From positions 1-39,406 of the forward strand of contig JBGTCY010000253.1 in NCBI GenBank assembly GCA_041748615.1: a stretch of 39,406 nucleotides of DNA, written 5' to 3'. The notes under the pieces are model-generated. The model had not been told where the DNA came from. It did no database searches and saw only the letters and a list, made by a program, of their open reading frames with translations. Positions 8,279 to 16,683 of the stretch are shown in pieces. The DNA comes from JBGTCY01 sp041748615. GTDB lineage: Bacteria > Bacteroidota > Bacteroidia > Chitinophagales > CAIOSU01. The position numbers and the translations under genes are program-made. The stretch's first letter is position 1; every line of letters begins with the position of its first letter.

Positions 8279-8911
8279 ATGTCAAGAACAAGAATTTGTA
8301 ACCTCCTCCCCTTCCTGATGGGATTAGTGATGATGCTATTTTCAGATTTTCAAACATTTGCACAGGATGGCTGGAAGTTGGAAAAAGACAAAAACGGTAT
8401 TAAGGTTTATACCCAAAAGACCAATAGCTCCAATCTGAAAGATTCCCGCGCGGTAGCGATTATCAATGCCGACACCCGTGAAATATTAGAACTGTTTGTG
8501 GATGTTGAAAATCACTGGAAATGGATGGACAGAATCAAAATCAGCCGCATGGTGAAGAAAGTTTCCGAGTCGGAATTTTTCGTGTATTATGAAGCCGTGG
8601 CTCCCTGGCCCGTTTCAAACCGTGATTTGGTGACGCGCTACCGTGTAACCATGTCGGATAACGGCAGCATCAAAATTGAATCCATTGGCGAGCCAAATTT
8701 TATCCCTAAAAAAGATGGATTGGTAAGAATTTCGGAAGCCATCAGTTCATGGGAACTTATCCCAAGAGAGGATAACACGGTAGAAGTGATTTTTACCAAT
8801 CATTCCAACCCGGGGGGCGGTGTTCCTGACTGGCTGGCAAATATGGCTGCTACCGATAATCCATACAATACCCTCAAAAATCTCAGAGACCGCTTAACAC
8901 TCAGTAAATAA
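8279..8911 (+). CDS. Secreted START-domain (lipid-binding fold) protein
   Basis: I chose the ATG at 8279 (210 residues) because it begins a proper signal peptide ending FQTFAQ; the frame stays open upstream to a TTG at 8222. The mature part starts WKLEKDKNGIKVYT, with W..M.RI later and the block YYEAVAPWPVSNRDLVTRYR. These are the features of bacterial START-domain proteins related to the StAR lipid-transfer fold. The end, NHSNPGGGVPDWLANMAATDNPYNTLKNLR, is also typical of them. Such proteins bind a hydrophobic ligand; the ligand here is unknown. The location is probably periplasmic. No operon partner is evident. Confidence 0.85.
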   Translation: MSRTRICNLLPFLMGLVMMLFSDFQTFAQDGWKLEKDKNGIKVYTQKTNSSNLKDSRAVAIINADTREILELFVDVENHWKWMDRIKISRMVKKVSESEFFVYYEAVAPWPVSNRDLVTRYRVTMSDNGSIKIESIGEPNFIPKKDGLVRISEAISSWELIPREDNTVEVIFTNHSNPGGGVPDWLANMAATDNPYNTLKNLRDRLTLSK

Positions 8912-8979
8912 TTCCTTTCGGTTTCTTTTTATTTATCTTGCGCCCTGCAATTCTGATTTTTTTTTAAAATCCGCATGTT

Positions 8980-9414
8980 ATGATGTCAAAAAAATGCAAG
9001 TATGCGTTTAAAGCATTGCTTGTGCTGGCAAGAAATTTCGAGCAGGGAACACTTCAGACAGCCGAAATCGCAATACAGGGAAGGGTGCCCAAAAAATTTC
9101 TCGAACAAATATTATTGGAGTTGAAAAAGGGAGGGTATGTCAACAGCAAACAAGGCGCGGGTGGCGGATATTACCTGATGAAAAAACCCGAAAAAATCAA
9201 CCTCGCTGAAATATACCGGATGTTTGAAGGGGCGATTGCCATGCTGCCCTGCGTTTCAGAAAAATTTTACGAATCATGCGAAGATTGCGAAGATGAACGA
9301 ACCTGCGCCATGAAATATGCATTTCTTGACATCAGGGAAAAAACCTATCACATCTTATCCAATAGCTCTATCAAATCCCTGTTAGACAAGGAAAAGAAAT
9401 TAAAGAAGAAATAA
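8980..9414 (+). CDS. Rrf2-family transcriptional regulator with four-Cys cluster
   Basis: This 144-residue protein has an N-terminal winged helix-turn-helix, the Rrf2 block PKKFLEQILLELKKGGYVNSKQGAGGGYYL (about 37-66), and a C-terminal region with Cys 91, 100, 103 and 109. Rrf2 proteins include IscR, NsrR and CymR; many bind an Fe-S cluster through three Cys, while CymR controls sulfur assimilation. Four Cys in a C-x8-C-x2-C-x5-C pattern suggest cluster or thiol sensing. The next gene on the same strand encodes a TauE-like sulfur-compound exporter, 116 bases away, which favours a sulfur-related regulon; that is inference. ATG 8980 and ATG 8983 are adjacent alternative starts. Confidence 0.9.
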   Translation: MMSKKCKYAFKALLVLARNFEQGTLQTAEIAIQGRVPKKFLEQILLELKKGGYVNSKQGAGGGYYLMKKPEKINLAEIYRMFEGAIAMLPCVSEKFYESCEDCEDERTCAMKYAFLDIREKTYHILSNSSIKSLLDKEKKLKKK

Positions 9415-9530
9415 TTTATGGAATTATTTCTATAAATCAAGTAGAATTTGTAGATTTGTTTCATGAATCCGGATTTCATGACCTGAGTTCATCCGGAGTT
9501 TCTTTAACATTTTCTGCTTGTTGATTTAAA

Positions 9531-10427
9531 ATGAATACTACTTCTGCTGCTGGAATGAAATCTATCCTGAAGTTATATTTTTTGTTTTTTGCAGTCTTTA
9601 TCTCGGTATTTTTTATCGTGTTTTTATTCACGCGCTGGTATTCCGATGAGATTCATACCGGCTTCCTTTCATTCATGTCCAACGCCCTGCACCCTGACTT
9701 TTTAATTTATCTGGGGGTAGGTTTCTGCGCTCAAATGATAGATGGCGCACTTGGAATGGCGTATGGCGTCAGCTCAACAACTTTCCTTATCAGCGCGGGA
9801 GTGCCACCGGCAACCGCAAGCGCCAGTGTGCATGTCGCGGAAGTTTTCACGACTGCCGCTTCCGGCATTTCGCATTTTCGTTTTGGCAATGTCAATAAAG
9901 CTTTGTTTAAAAAATTAGCTATCCCCGGTGCTCTTGGAGCAGGCATTGGCGCATTTGTATTAACCTCCATTGACGGGGATAAGATTAAACCGTTCATCGC
10001 TGCCTATTTGATGCTCATGGGCATCGTTATCATTGCAAAAGCGCTCAAAAAAATGGTGCATTTCACAGAGCCGAAAAAAGTTTCATTGCTGGCATTGTTT
10101 GGCGGTTTCGCGGACGCATCTGGCGGAGGCGGATGGGGACCGATTGTCACTTCTACGCTCATCGGCAGGGGAAACAATCCGCGCTTCACCATCGGCACCG
10201 TTAACGCGGTGGAGTTTTTTGTCGCGCTGGCAGCGTCCGGAGTTTTCGCAATTTTTATCGGACTCACTGCCTGGCATGTGATAGGGGGATTGATATTAGG
10301 CGGCTTACTCGCAGCGCCCTGGGGAGCCATGATAACCAACAGGATTAACCTCAAATGGGCGATGATGCTGGTGGGATTTCTGATAATTATATTAAGCGCC
10401 AGAACACTTATTTTATCGGTTTTTTAA
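9531..10427 (+). CDS. TauE/SafE-family membrane exporter (sulfite/sulfonate type)
   Basis: The 298-residue protein has about eight hydrophobic segments. The TauE/SafE (DUF81) hallmarks are visible: GFCAQMIDGALGMAYG near the N-terminal repeat and GGFADASGGGGWGP at the start of the second repeat. The family moves small organosulfur or sulfite anions across the cytoplasmic membrane; substrate assignment from sequence is uncertain. A roughly 20-residue extra hydrophobic segment precedes the conserved core, so the ATG at 9531 is plausible but not certain. Its neighbour is an Rrf2 regulator on the same strand. Confidence 0.88.
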   Translation: MNTTSAAGMKSILKLYFLFFAVFISVFFIVFLFTRWYSDEIHTGFLSFMSNALHPDFLIYLGVGFCAQMIDGALGMAYGVSSTTFLISAGVPPATASASVHVAEVFTTAASGISHFRFGNVNKALFKKLAIPGALGAGIGAFVLTSIDGDKIKPFIAAYLMLMGIVIIAKALKKMVHFTEPKKVSLLALFGGFADASGGGGWGPIVTSTLIGRGNNPRFTIGTVNAVEFFVALAASGVFAIFIGLTAWHVIGGLILGGLLAAPWGAMITNRINLKWAMMLVGFLIIILSARTLILSVF

Positions 10428-10574
10428 ATCTTTGAATAATTCAACTTTCATAAGTCCCATTGCCCCAAAAACTTCCGTCAAGGTATCTAACATCTATAAT
10501 TCAATTCATCTAAAATCTAAAGTCTAATATCTGAAAGCAGAGAGCACCAATTGTGGATGTTTGTTTAGTCAACA

Positions 10575-11933
10575 TTACTCAGAAATCACCTTTTTCAATT
10601 CCTCCCAATCCATTCCGTCAAAATTTCCCGAACTCATCATCAACAAATTTGAATTTTTCAAATCGCAGGATAGAAGAAAATCCAAGAGTTCTTTTTTATC
10701 AGTGAAAACCCGGAGGTTCTCATTTCCAAACGATTGCTTCACTATTTCAGGGGATAAATCGGGCAGTCTTTTCATTTCAAGAGCGTGTCTGCTGTAAAAT
10801 AAAACAGGAAGATCTGCTTCATCCATGCTGTTTTTATATTCTTCCAAAAACTGCTGGTTCAGGCTGCTGAAAGTATGCAATTCCATACATGCAATGAGAT
10901 TTCGTTCAGAAAATTGTTCCTTGACCGCGTTAATGGTCGCCTTTAGTTTTGATGGCGAATGAGCGAAATCTTTGAAAAGTGCGGATGATTCATTTTTAAA
11001 AATTGTTTCCAACCTTTTTGCCGCTCCGGAAAATGTCTGAATGGATTTCACAAACAATTCACCCGGTATGCCGATTTGATGACAGGCAAGCCTTGCCGCC
11101 TCAAGATTGAGCAAATTATGTTTTCCGAAAACAACAAGCGGGTATTCACGCTTGTTGTGTTTAAGATAGGTAATGGAATCCCTGATTTCATAATCGGGTG
11201 TTTGATAAGGGACTTTTTTGATGCTTTGATTTGCTTCTCCGGCAAGTTTTTTCAAGATTTCATCTTCTTCATTATAAATCAATACTCCGCCCGGCTCGAT
11301 TGTTTGAATGAATTTCCTGAATTGTTCGACATAATTTTCGAAAGTCGGAAACACATTCACATGGTCCCAGGCGATACCGCTCAAAATGGCAATGTGAGGT
11401 TTGTAAAAATGAAATTTCGGTAACCGTTCCAACGCGGAAGAAAGGTATTCATCACCTTCCAGCACCGCTACGGTCGCTTCATCCGTCATTTTCACCATCA
11501 GTTCAAATCCATCAATCTTCGAACCAACTAAGTAGTCAAATTTTTTATCGGTTGAATTTAATACATGCAGCATCATCGCGGTGATGGATGTTTTTCCATG
11601 ACTGCCTCCCACCACAATGCGTTTTTTATTTTTTAATTGCTCATAGACATAAGCGGGAAATGAAAAGACGGGAACTCCCAATTCCTTCGCCCGCAAAAGT
11701 TCGGGGTTATCCGCCTTGGCATGCATGCCTAAAATCACGGCATTCAGTTCAGAATGAATTTTTTCCGGAAACCATCCGAACTTTTCCGGCAACAAACCTT
11801 GTTGACCGAGGCGGGTTGCAGCCGGTTCAAAGATTTCATCATCAGAACCCGAAACATTGTAATGTTTGTTTCGTAAACAGAGCGCAAGATTGTGCATGAC
11901 ACTTCCGCCTATCGCTATAAAGTGGATTTTCAC
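10575..11933 (-). CDS. mpl: UDP-N-acetylmuramate--tripeptide ligase (Mpl), murein recycling
   Basis: This 452-residue Mur ligase starts at GTG 11933 with MKIHFIAIGGSVMHNLAL, the Mpl/MurC-type nucleotide-binding N-terminus. The ATP P-loop is GGSHGKTS (109-116). The order of Mur domains and the length fit Mpl rather than MurC; the characteristic N-terminal GSDDEIFEP and the DFAHSPSKLKATI segment support this. Mpl attaches recycled L-Ala-gamma-D-Glu-meso-DAP tripeptide to UDP-MurNAc in the cytoplasm, implying DAP-type peptidoglycan. Its gene is divergent from the small lipoprotein-ytxJ pair. Confidence 0.9.
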   Translation of the reverse strand: MKIHFIAIGGSVMHNLALCLRNKHYNVSGSDDEIFEPAATRLGQQGLLPEKFGWFPEKIHSELNAVILGMHAKADNPELLRAKELGVPVFSFPAYVYEQLKNKKRIVVGGSHGKTSITAMMLHVLNSTDKKFDYLVGSKIDGFELMVKMTDEATVAVLEGDEYLSSALERLPKFHFYKPHIAILSGIAWDHVNVFPTFENYVEQFRKFIQTIEPGGVLIYNEEDEILKKLAGEANQSIKKVPYQTPDYEIRDSITYLKHNKREYPLVVFGKHNLLNLEAARLACHQIGIPGELFVKSIQTFSGAAKRLETIFKNESSALFKDFAHSPSKLKATINAVKEQFSERNLIACMELHTFSSLNQQFLEEYKNSMDEADLPVLFYSRHALEMKRLPDLSPEIVKQSFGNENLRVFTDKKELLDFLLSCDLKNSNLLMMSSGNFDGMDWEELKKVISE

Positions 11934-11958
11934 GCTGCAAGTATTAGAAAAATTAACG

Positions 11959-11966
11959 TACTTTTG
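11959..11966 (+). promoter_or_regulatory. Candidate -7 box for the lipoprotein-ytxJ unit
   Basis: TACTTTTG fits TAnnTTTG, 68 bases upstream of the small lipoprotein ATG, in the mpl/lipoprotein divergent region. I see no clear -33 TTG at the expected spacing. Confidence 0.4.
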
Positions 11967-12034
11967 TACACTTATTTATCAAATGTGCGTTAATAATCAA
12001 AATCGTATTGAAAATTATAAAAACTGACCACACC

Positions 12035-12181
12035 ATGAAAAAAATTCTTTCCGAAAAAATCGCCCTTGTTGCAGTGCTGGGAATCTTCATTTTGAGTTTC
12101 ACTTCCTGCCAGCGTGAAGGCTGTCCTGGGATGATTACCAAAGATACTCCTGCCAAACCTGCTCAGGAAGAGTGCATGTAA
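12035..12181 (+). CDS. 48-residue Cys-containing lipoprotein, upstream of ytxJ
   Basis: ATG 12035 to TAA 12179-12181 encodes a 48-residue peptide with a basic start, a hydrophobic core and the lipobox FTSC, giving lipid attachment at Cys25. The mature part is only about 24 residues, with two more cysteines (Cys30 in REGCPGM and Cys47 next to the end) and a Lys/Pro-rich linker. Four bases separate it from ytxJ, so the two are almost certainly cotranscribed. The function is unknown. The pairing with a bacilliredoxin-like protein and the two free Cys hint at a thiol-related envelope role, which is inference. Confidence 0.75.
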   Translation: MKKILSEKIALVAVLGIFILSFTSCQREGCPGMITKDTPAKPAQEECM

Positions 12182-12185
12182 TCTA

Positions 12186-12536
12186 ATGGATTGGAACTCC
12201 CTGACAACGGTTGAGCAGTTTGACCGTGTGCTTCAATTATCCGATCAAATCCCTGTCATCATTTTCAAACACAGCACAAGATGTTCAACCAGCAGTGTGG
12301 CATTGAACAGAATCGAACGTGATTGTGTGGATGTGAATGGGAATATTCATTTTAGTTTCATTGATATTATCTCTCATCGTTTTGTTTCGAATTTAATTGC
12401 CGAAAAACTCAACGTGGAACATCAGTCTCCGCAACTCCTCATCATTATCAACGGCAAATGTATTTATCACGCTTCGCATCTCGCTATTTCCTGTAAAGAA
12501 GCGTTAAAAAATATTACGGAGTTTCAATCCGCTTAA
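12186..12536 (+). CDS. ytxJ: Bacillithiol-system redox protein YtxJ (monothiol bacilliredoxin-like)
   Basis: This 116-residue thioredoxin-fold protein matches the YtxJ family. It has an FKHSTRCSTSSVAL block with the single candidate catalytic Cys33, and SPQLLIIINGKCIYHASH towards the C-terminus. Family members are thought to remove bacillithiol from protein thiols (BrxC-type bacilliredoxins) and co-occur with bacillithiol synthesis, so the organism probably makes bacillithiol. The length is normal. It follows the small lipoprotein by 4 bases. Confidence 0.88.
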   Translation: MDWNSLTTVEQFDRVLQLSDQIPVIIFKHSTRCSTSSVALNRIERDCVDVNGNIHFSFIDIISHRFVSNLIAEKLNVEHQSPQLLIIINGKCIYHASHLAISCKEALKNITEFQSA

Positions 12537-12614
12537 AAAATCTACCGGATTTTGAAACCCAAATCAGTTTGTCAAGGTTTTACTTTTCGATGCCCAATGT
12601 TTTTTTTAAACAGT

Positions 12615-12622
12615 TAATTTTG
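12615..12622 (+). promoter_or_regulatory. Candidate -7 box immediately before the cytochrome peroxidase gene
   Basis: TAATTTTG fits TAnnTTTG and ends only 4 bases before the ATG at 12627. If used, transcription would begin at or next to the start codon (leaderless mRNA). No clear -33 element was seen. Confidence 0.35.
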
Positions 12623-12626
12623 GTTC

Positions 12627-13727
12627 ATGCGTAAAGCTTTTATCCCTTTTGCAACCTGCATTTCCCTCCTGTTTATTTTTCTTCATGCCTGTAAACCGGA
12701 CTCACCGGACGAATACAATCCGATACCGGTAACGCTTGAGACTCCTCCTTTTTTTCCTCCAATCGTTATCCCGCCTGATAATCCATTGACTGAGCAGGGT
12801 ATCCGGTTGGGAAAAATGCTTTTTTACGACCCGATACTTTCGGGTGACAACACGTTGTCTTGTGCCGGATGCCATAGCCAGACTTTCGGGTTTTCAGATT
12901 CCGGAAAACGCTTTAGCACGGGTATTCAGGGAATCATGGGTGACCGCACCTCGATGGGGTTGTTTAACCTGACATATCACAAAAGTTTTTTTTGGGATGG
13001 TCGGGCTAAAACGCTGGAAGAACAAATTCTTGAACCCGTACCCAATCCGATTGAAATGCACTTGGAATGGACTGACGCGGTTGAAAAGTTAAAAAATGAC
13101 GCTAATTACCCACGATTGTTTTTTGAAGCATTCGGCTCTTATGAAATCACCAAAGAAAAATCTTCCAAAGCAATGGCTCAGTTTTTAAGAACCATTCTTT
13201 CTTCCAACTCAAAATATGATAAATATCTGCGTTTGGAAATTCAGGAATTAACGGAGTCTGAAGAGCGCGGCAGGGAAATTTTCTTTGCTGAATTCGGTTC
13301 GCCCAATGGCGGGGGCGATTGTTTTCATTGTCACGGAAATATTTTGTTTCAAAATGTGGATCCGGTTGACCAGTTCCGCAATAATGCATTGCAACAGGCT
13401 GCGACTGTAAATGATTATGCTGATAAAGGGTTAGGCGCTGTCACGGGAAGACCGCAGGACAATGGCAAATTCAAGGTTCCCTCCCTTCGGAATATCGCAT
13501 TAACAGCTCCATACATGCATGACGGGCGTTTTGCAACGCTCGAAGATGTAGTGGATTTTTACAGTGATGGATTGAATTTATCCCCTAATGTGGACCCTTT
13601 AATGAAAGGCGCTCAGGCTGGTGGAGTGCAATTGAACAATCAACAAAAACAAGACCTTGTGAATTTTTTAAAAACACTTACAGACTATGAATTCGCGGAA
13701 AACCCGGAATTCGCGAATCCTTTCTGA
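12627..13727 (+). CDS. Di-heme cytochrome c peroxidase (CcpA/MauG family), lipoprotein
   Basis: The 366-residue protein has a lipoprotein signal ending LHAC (Cys22). Two heme c attachment motifs are present: CAGCH (79-83) and CFHCH (232-236). Between and after them are the family blocks GKMLFYDPILSGDNTLSCAGCH, FWDGRA..LEEQ and APYMHDGRFATLEDVVDFY, the last carrying a likely Met or His distal ligand. Family members reduce H2O2 to water using periplasmic electron donors. Lipid anchoring would hold it in an envelope membrane. The start is fixed by the signal peptide. It appears monocistronic. Confidence 0.92.
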   Translation: MRKAFIPFATCISLLFIFLHACKPDSPDEYNPIPVTLETPPFFPPIVIPPDNPLTEQGIRLGKMLFYDPILSGDNTLSCAGCHSQTFGFSDSGKRFSTGIQGIMGDRTSMGLFNLTYHKSFFWDGRAKTLEEQILEPVPNPIEMHLEWTDAVEKLKNDANYPRLFFEAFGSYEITKEKSSKAMAQFLRTILSSNSKYDKYLRLEIQELTESEERGREIFFAEFGSPNGGGDCFHCHGNILFQNVDPVDQFRNNALQQAATVNDYADKGLGAVTGRPQDNGKFKVPSLRNIALTAPYMHDGRFATLEDVVDFYSDGLNLSPNVDPLMKGAQAGGVQLNNQQKQDLVNFLKTLTDYEFAENPEFANPF

Positions 13728-14011
13728 TTAATTCTTGCATCTTCGCAACTTCACCCCCGGATCAATCTCTATAAATAGGACTAAGACTTTGCTGGATCTT
13801 AGAGAATACTTAAAATAATTATTTATTTTAATTATACACAATATTATTGTTAGGTTTATAGAATTTTATTTCCGGAAATTTCACCAATAACACAGAAGTT
13901 GTATTCCCGGAAACCGCAAAATATCTTGTTGAAGTTTTATTAAAATTGAGACCATTTTCAACCTCATTCTTTCCTGAATAAATTTTTCCCAAACTGACTT
14001 TTCTGATACTC

Positions 14012-14019
14012 TATCTTTG
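14012..14019 (+). promoter_or_regulatory. Candidate -7 box for the methyltransferase gene
   Basis: TATCTTTG fits TAnnTTTG and lies 6 bases before the ATG at 14026, so a transcript starting about 7 bases after the box would begin at the A of the ATG. Confidence 0.4.
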
Positions 14020-14025
14020 CCTGTG

Positions 14026-14826
14026 ATGCTGGGCAGCCTGAAAGAAAAACTCCGGTTAGTGATGGATTATCTCCGTTTCAGAATGGATGCGCACTCGCGT
14101 TATTCTATCCACTCGCCTTTTCTCTTCGAATTAGTGAATGACGTTTTCCGCGACCAACGTCACTATTACGCCTTTGATGAGATTAAAAAAATCAGGTTTC
14201 AATTACAGGGAAATAAAACGAAACCGTTTGAAAGTGACTTTGGAGAAAAATCAAAATCATTAGATGTCGAAAAAAAAACTATTGGTGAAATTGCAAGGGT
14301 TACCGCGCTGCCTGATGATTACGGAAAAATGATGTTCCGGTTGGTCAGTCATCTAAAACCTGACAATATGCTTGAACTGGGTACAGGAACGGGCATCAGC
14401 AGTTTGTACCTGGCAGCGGCAGCAGCAGCTTCCCCATTCATTACCATAGAAGGCTCCCCTGTTTTGTCAGATATAGCCGAAGCGAATTTCAAGGTCATGA
14501 AACTCAATAACATTCTACTCCTGCCTGGTAAATTCCATGAAATATTGCCGCAGGCAATCACCCGCCTCGAAAAACTGCATTTTGTTTTTATTGATGGAGA
14601 CCACAAAAAACAATCGCTTTTACAATACATGAAAATCATCAAACCGCATCTTGCCAAAAACGCGACTGTTGTGATTGATGACATTTATTGGTCGCCTGAT
14701 ATGAAAGAAGCATGGCATGAATGTATTCATCTGCCGGAAGTTACGCTCTCGGTGGATATGTATCGCCTCGGAATTTTATTTTTCAGAAAAGGAATCACTA
14801 AACAACATTTGAAAGTGGTAGTTTAA
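14026..14826 (+). CDS. Class I SAM-dependent methyltransferase (O-methyltransferase-like)
   Basis: The ATG at 14026 (266 residues) is chosen over upstream GTG 14023 and TTG 14017 because the upstream bases look like a promoter box. The protein has a helical N-terminus with the SIHSPFLFELVNDV motif common in Bacteroidota homologs. The SAM-binding motif I is MLELGTGTGISSLYLA, followed by an acidic ITIEGSP strand end and a later FVFIDGDHKK with VVIDDIYW. These resemble the caffeoyl-CoA O-methyltransferase-like fold. The substrate is unknown. An alanine-rich run follows motif I. The short-chain dehydrogenase follows 18 bases later, so they may be cotranscribed. Confidence 0.85.
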   Translation: MLGSLKEKLRLVMDYLRFRMDAHSRYSIHSPFLFELVNDVFRDQRHYYAFDEIKKIRFQLQGNKTKPFESDFGEKSKSLDVEKKTIGEIARVTALPDDYGKMMFRLVSHLKPDNMLELGTGTGISSLYLAAAAAASPFITIEGSPVLSDIAEANFKVMKLNNILLLPGKFHEILPQAITRLEKLHFVFIDGDHKKQSLLQYMKIIKPHLAKNATVVIDDIYWSPDMKEAWHECIHLPEVTLSVDMYRLGILFFRKGITKQHLKVVV

Positions 14827-14844
14827 AATACTAAATCAGATTTC

Positions 14845-15603
14845 ATGAAAAAAACAGCTCTTATCACTGGCGCTACTTCCGGTATCGGAAAAGCCACCGC
14901 GGAATTGTTGGCAGAAAATTCCTTTCGCTTGGTGGTTTGCGGCAGACGGCAGGAACGGTTAGATGCTTTAAAAATTTCATTGTCAGAAAAAACTGAAGTG
15001 CATCCGCTCTGCTTTGATGTACGAAACCGCGATGCTGTTTTTCAGGCGATTGAAAGCATTCCCAAACCTTTCAAAGAAATTGACATCTTGGTAAACAATG
15101 CCGGTAACGCGCATGGATTATCCGATATTGATGATGCTGACATCGCGGATTGGGATACGATGATAGATATTAATGTAAAAGGATTTTTATACGTATTTAA
15201 GGCGGTCGTAAAAGGAATGGTTGAACGCGGGAGCGGTCACATTATCAATATCGGCTCTGTCGCTTCGCATGAAGTGTATCCAAAGGGTAATGTTTATTGC
15301 GCCACCAAACACGCGGTGGACGCGCTCAATCATGGAATGAGACATGACTTGCTGGAGAAGGGTATCCGTGTTACCGGTATTTATCCGGGGGCTACCGAAA
15401 CGGAATTTTCATTGGTACGTTTCAAAGGTGATGCTAAAAAGGCGAAAACGATTTACAACGGATTCACGCCATTGAAAGCTGAAGATATAGCAGAAACGAT
15501 TTTGTTTGCTGTTACACGACCGCCTCATGTCAACATCAGTGAACTCACTGTGCTGCCTTCAGCACAAGCGAGTGTGCAGCATGTTTTCAGAAAAAATGTG
15601 TAG
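14845..15603 (+). CDS. Short-chain dehydrogenase/reductase (YdfG-like)
   Basis: The 252-residue classical SDR has TGATSGIG (8-15) for NAD(P) binding, NNAG (84-87), and catalytic Ser138, Tyr151 and Lys155 (YCATK). CGRR after beta-2 suggests NADP preference. Its closest resemblance is to the YdfG group, which oxidises 3-hydroxy acids such as serine or reduces malonic semialdehyde, but substrate assignment is tentative. It follows the methyltransferase by 18 bases and is convergent with the antiporter gene. Confidence 0.9.
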   Translation: MKKTALITGATSGIGKATAELLAENSFRLVVCGRRQERLDALKISLSEKTEVHPLCFDVRNRDAVFQAIESIPKPFKEIDILVNNAGNAHGLSDIDDADIADWDTMIDINVKGFLYVFKAVVKGMVERGSGHIINIGSVASHEVYPKGNVYCATKHAVDALNHGMRHDLLEKGIRVTGIYPGATETEFSLVRFKGDAKKAKTIYNGFTPLKAEDIAETILFAVTRPPHVNISELTVLPSAQASVQHVFRKNV

Positions 15604-15623
15604 TTGTTTTGATGCCAAATAGA

Positions 15624-16580
15624 TTACTTCAACATAATCGCCCACGCCATGTACCCCAAGTAAAGCATCACGAATATGACGCCTTCCCAGCGTCCGATTG
15701 TTTTACCTTTTCCGATAAACAAAAATGCAAACAACAGGATACCGGCAAAAAAATTGACGAGCATATCCATCATGGCGTTTGGCTCAACATCAATGGGGTT
15801 AATCACTGCGGATAATCCCAGAATCCAGAATACATTAAAAATATTAGAACCTACCACATTCCCGATAGCGATGTCCACATTCCGTTTGCTGACGGCAATC
15901 ACAGAGGTGATTAATTCTGGCAATGATGTTCCGATTGAAACAACCGTTAAACCGATTAATCTTTCACTAAAACCGATTTTTAATGCTAAAACAGAAGCGC
16001 TGTCCACTACAAGTTTTCCACCACCAAGCAACATCGCTACTCCGGTAATCATCAGAATGACGGATTTTAAAACCGTGTAATCTTTCGTTTCAAACTCTTC
16101 TTCGTAATCACTACTCGTTGAAAGTTTCAGATTGTAACCTAAAAAAATTAAAAAGAAACACAGCAAAATAAGTCCATCGCCTTTGGTCATCACTGACACT
16201 GAATTTGTATCTAAAATACGGTCAGCGGCTAAAATCAGTACAACCACTGCTGAAAGTAAACTCAATGGTATTTCAATCCAGGTGGTGTTGGATTTTGTTT
16301 TGAGCGGATAAATGATGGAAGCAATCCCAAGAATTGCCAATACATTGAAAATATTACTGCCGATAACATTCCCCAACACCATTCCTGAGTTTCCTTTTAA
16401 GGAAGCGAATACATTGATAATTAATTCCGGAAATGAAGTGCCAAAAGCCACCACCGTCAGCCCAATTACAATATTGGGGATATTCATTCTTTTTGCAAAA
16501 GCGGAGGCGCTGTCCACCAAATATTTCGCGCCAAACAGCAACAATCCAAAACCAACAGCAAGTAACACCAAATCAATCAT
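15624..16580 (-). CDS. Calcium/sodium antiporter (CaCA superfamily, YrbG-like)
   Basis: The 318-residue membrane protein has ten or so hydrophobic segments and two alpha-repeats. The first has GTSFPEL (47-53) and GNVIGSNIFN (70-79). The second has GTSLPEL and GNVVGSNIFN. These Glu residues bind the exchanged cation in CaCA exchangers. The repeat structure and length fit the YrbG/CaxA subgroup, which exchanges Ca2+ for Na+ (or K+) across the inner membrane. ATG 16580 begins directly with the first helix. It is not obviously in an operon. Confidence 0.93.
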   Translation of the reverse strand: MIDLVLLAVGFGLLLFGAKYLVDSASAFAKRMNIPNIVIGLTVVAFGTSFPELIINVFASLKGNSGMVLGNVIGSNIFNVLAILGIASIIYPLKTKSNTTWIEIPLSLLSAVVVLILAADRILDTNSVSVMTKGDGLILLCFFLIFLGYNLKLSTSSDYEEEFETKDYTVLKSVILMITGVAMLLGGGKLVVDSASVLALKIGFSERLIGLTVVSIGTSLPELITSVIAVSKRNVDIAIGNVVGSNIFNVFWILGLSAVINPIDVEPNAMMDMLVNFFAGILLFAFLFIGKGKTIGRWEGVIFVMLYLGYMAWAIMLK

Positions 16581-16630
16581 TCATTCGATTTTAAAAACTG
16601 ATGCAAAGTTTCGCATAAAATGGGATAACA

Positions 16631-16662
16631 AAAAAAGCCTCCGGAAATCCGGAGGCTTTTTC
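16631..16662 (-). terminator. Strong bidirectional terminator downstream of the T9SS hydrolase-like gene
   Basis: AGCCTCCGGA and TCCGGAGGCT (16636-16657) form a 10-bp GC-rich stem with a very small loop, flanked by A6 on the left and T5 on the right. On the minus strand it follows the hydrolase-like stop by about 25 bases and is followed by T6. The symmetrical flanks allow function in both directions. Confidence 0.85.
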
Positions 16663-16683
16663 TCAAAATTTTGAAATCAATTT

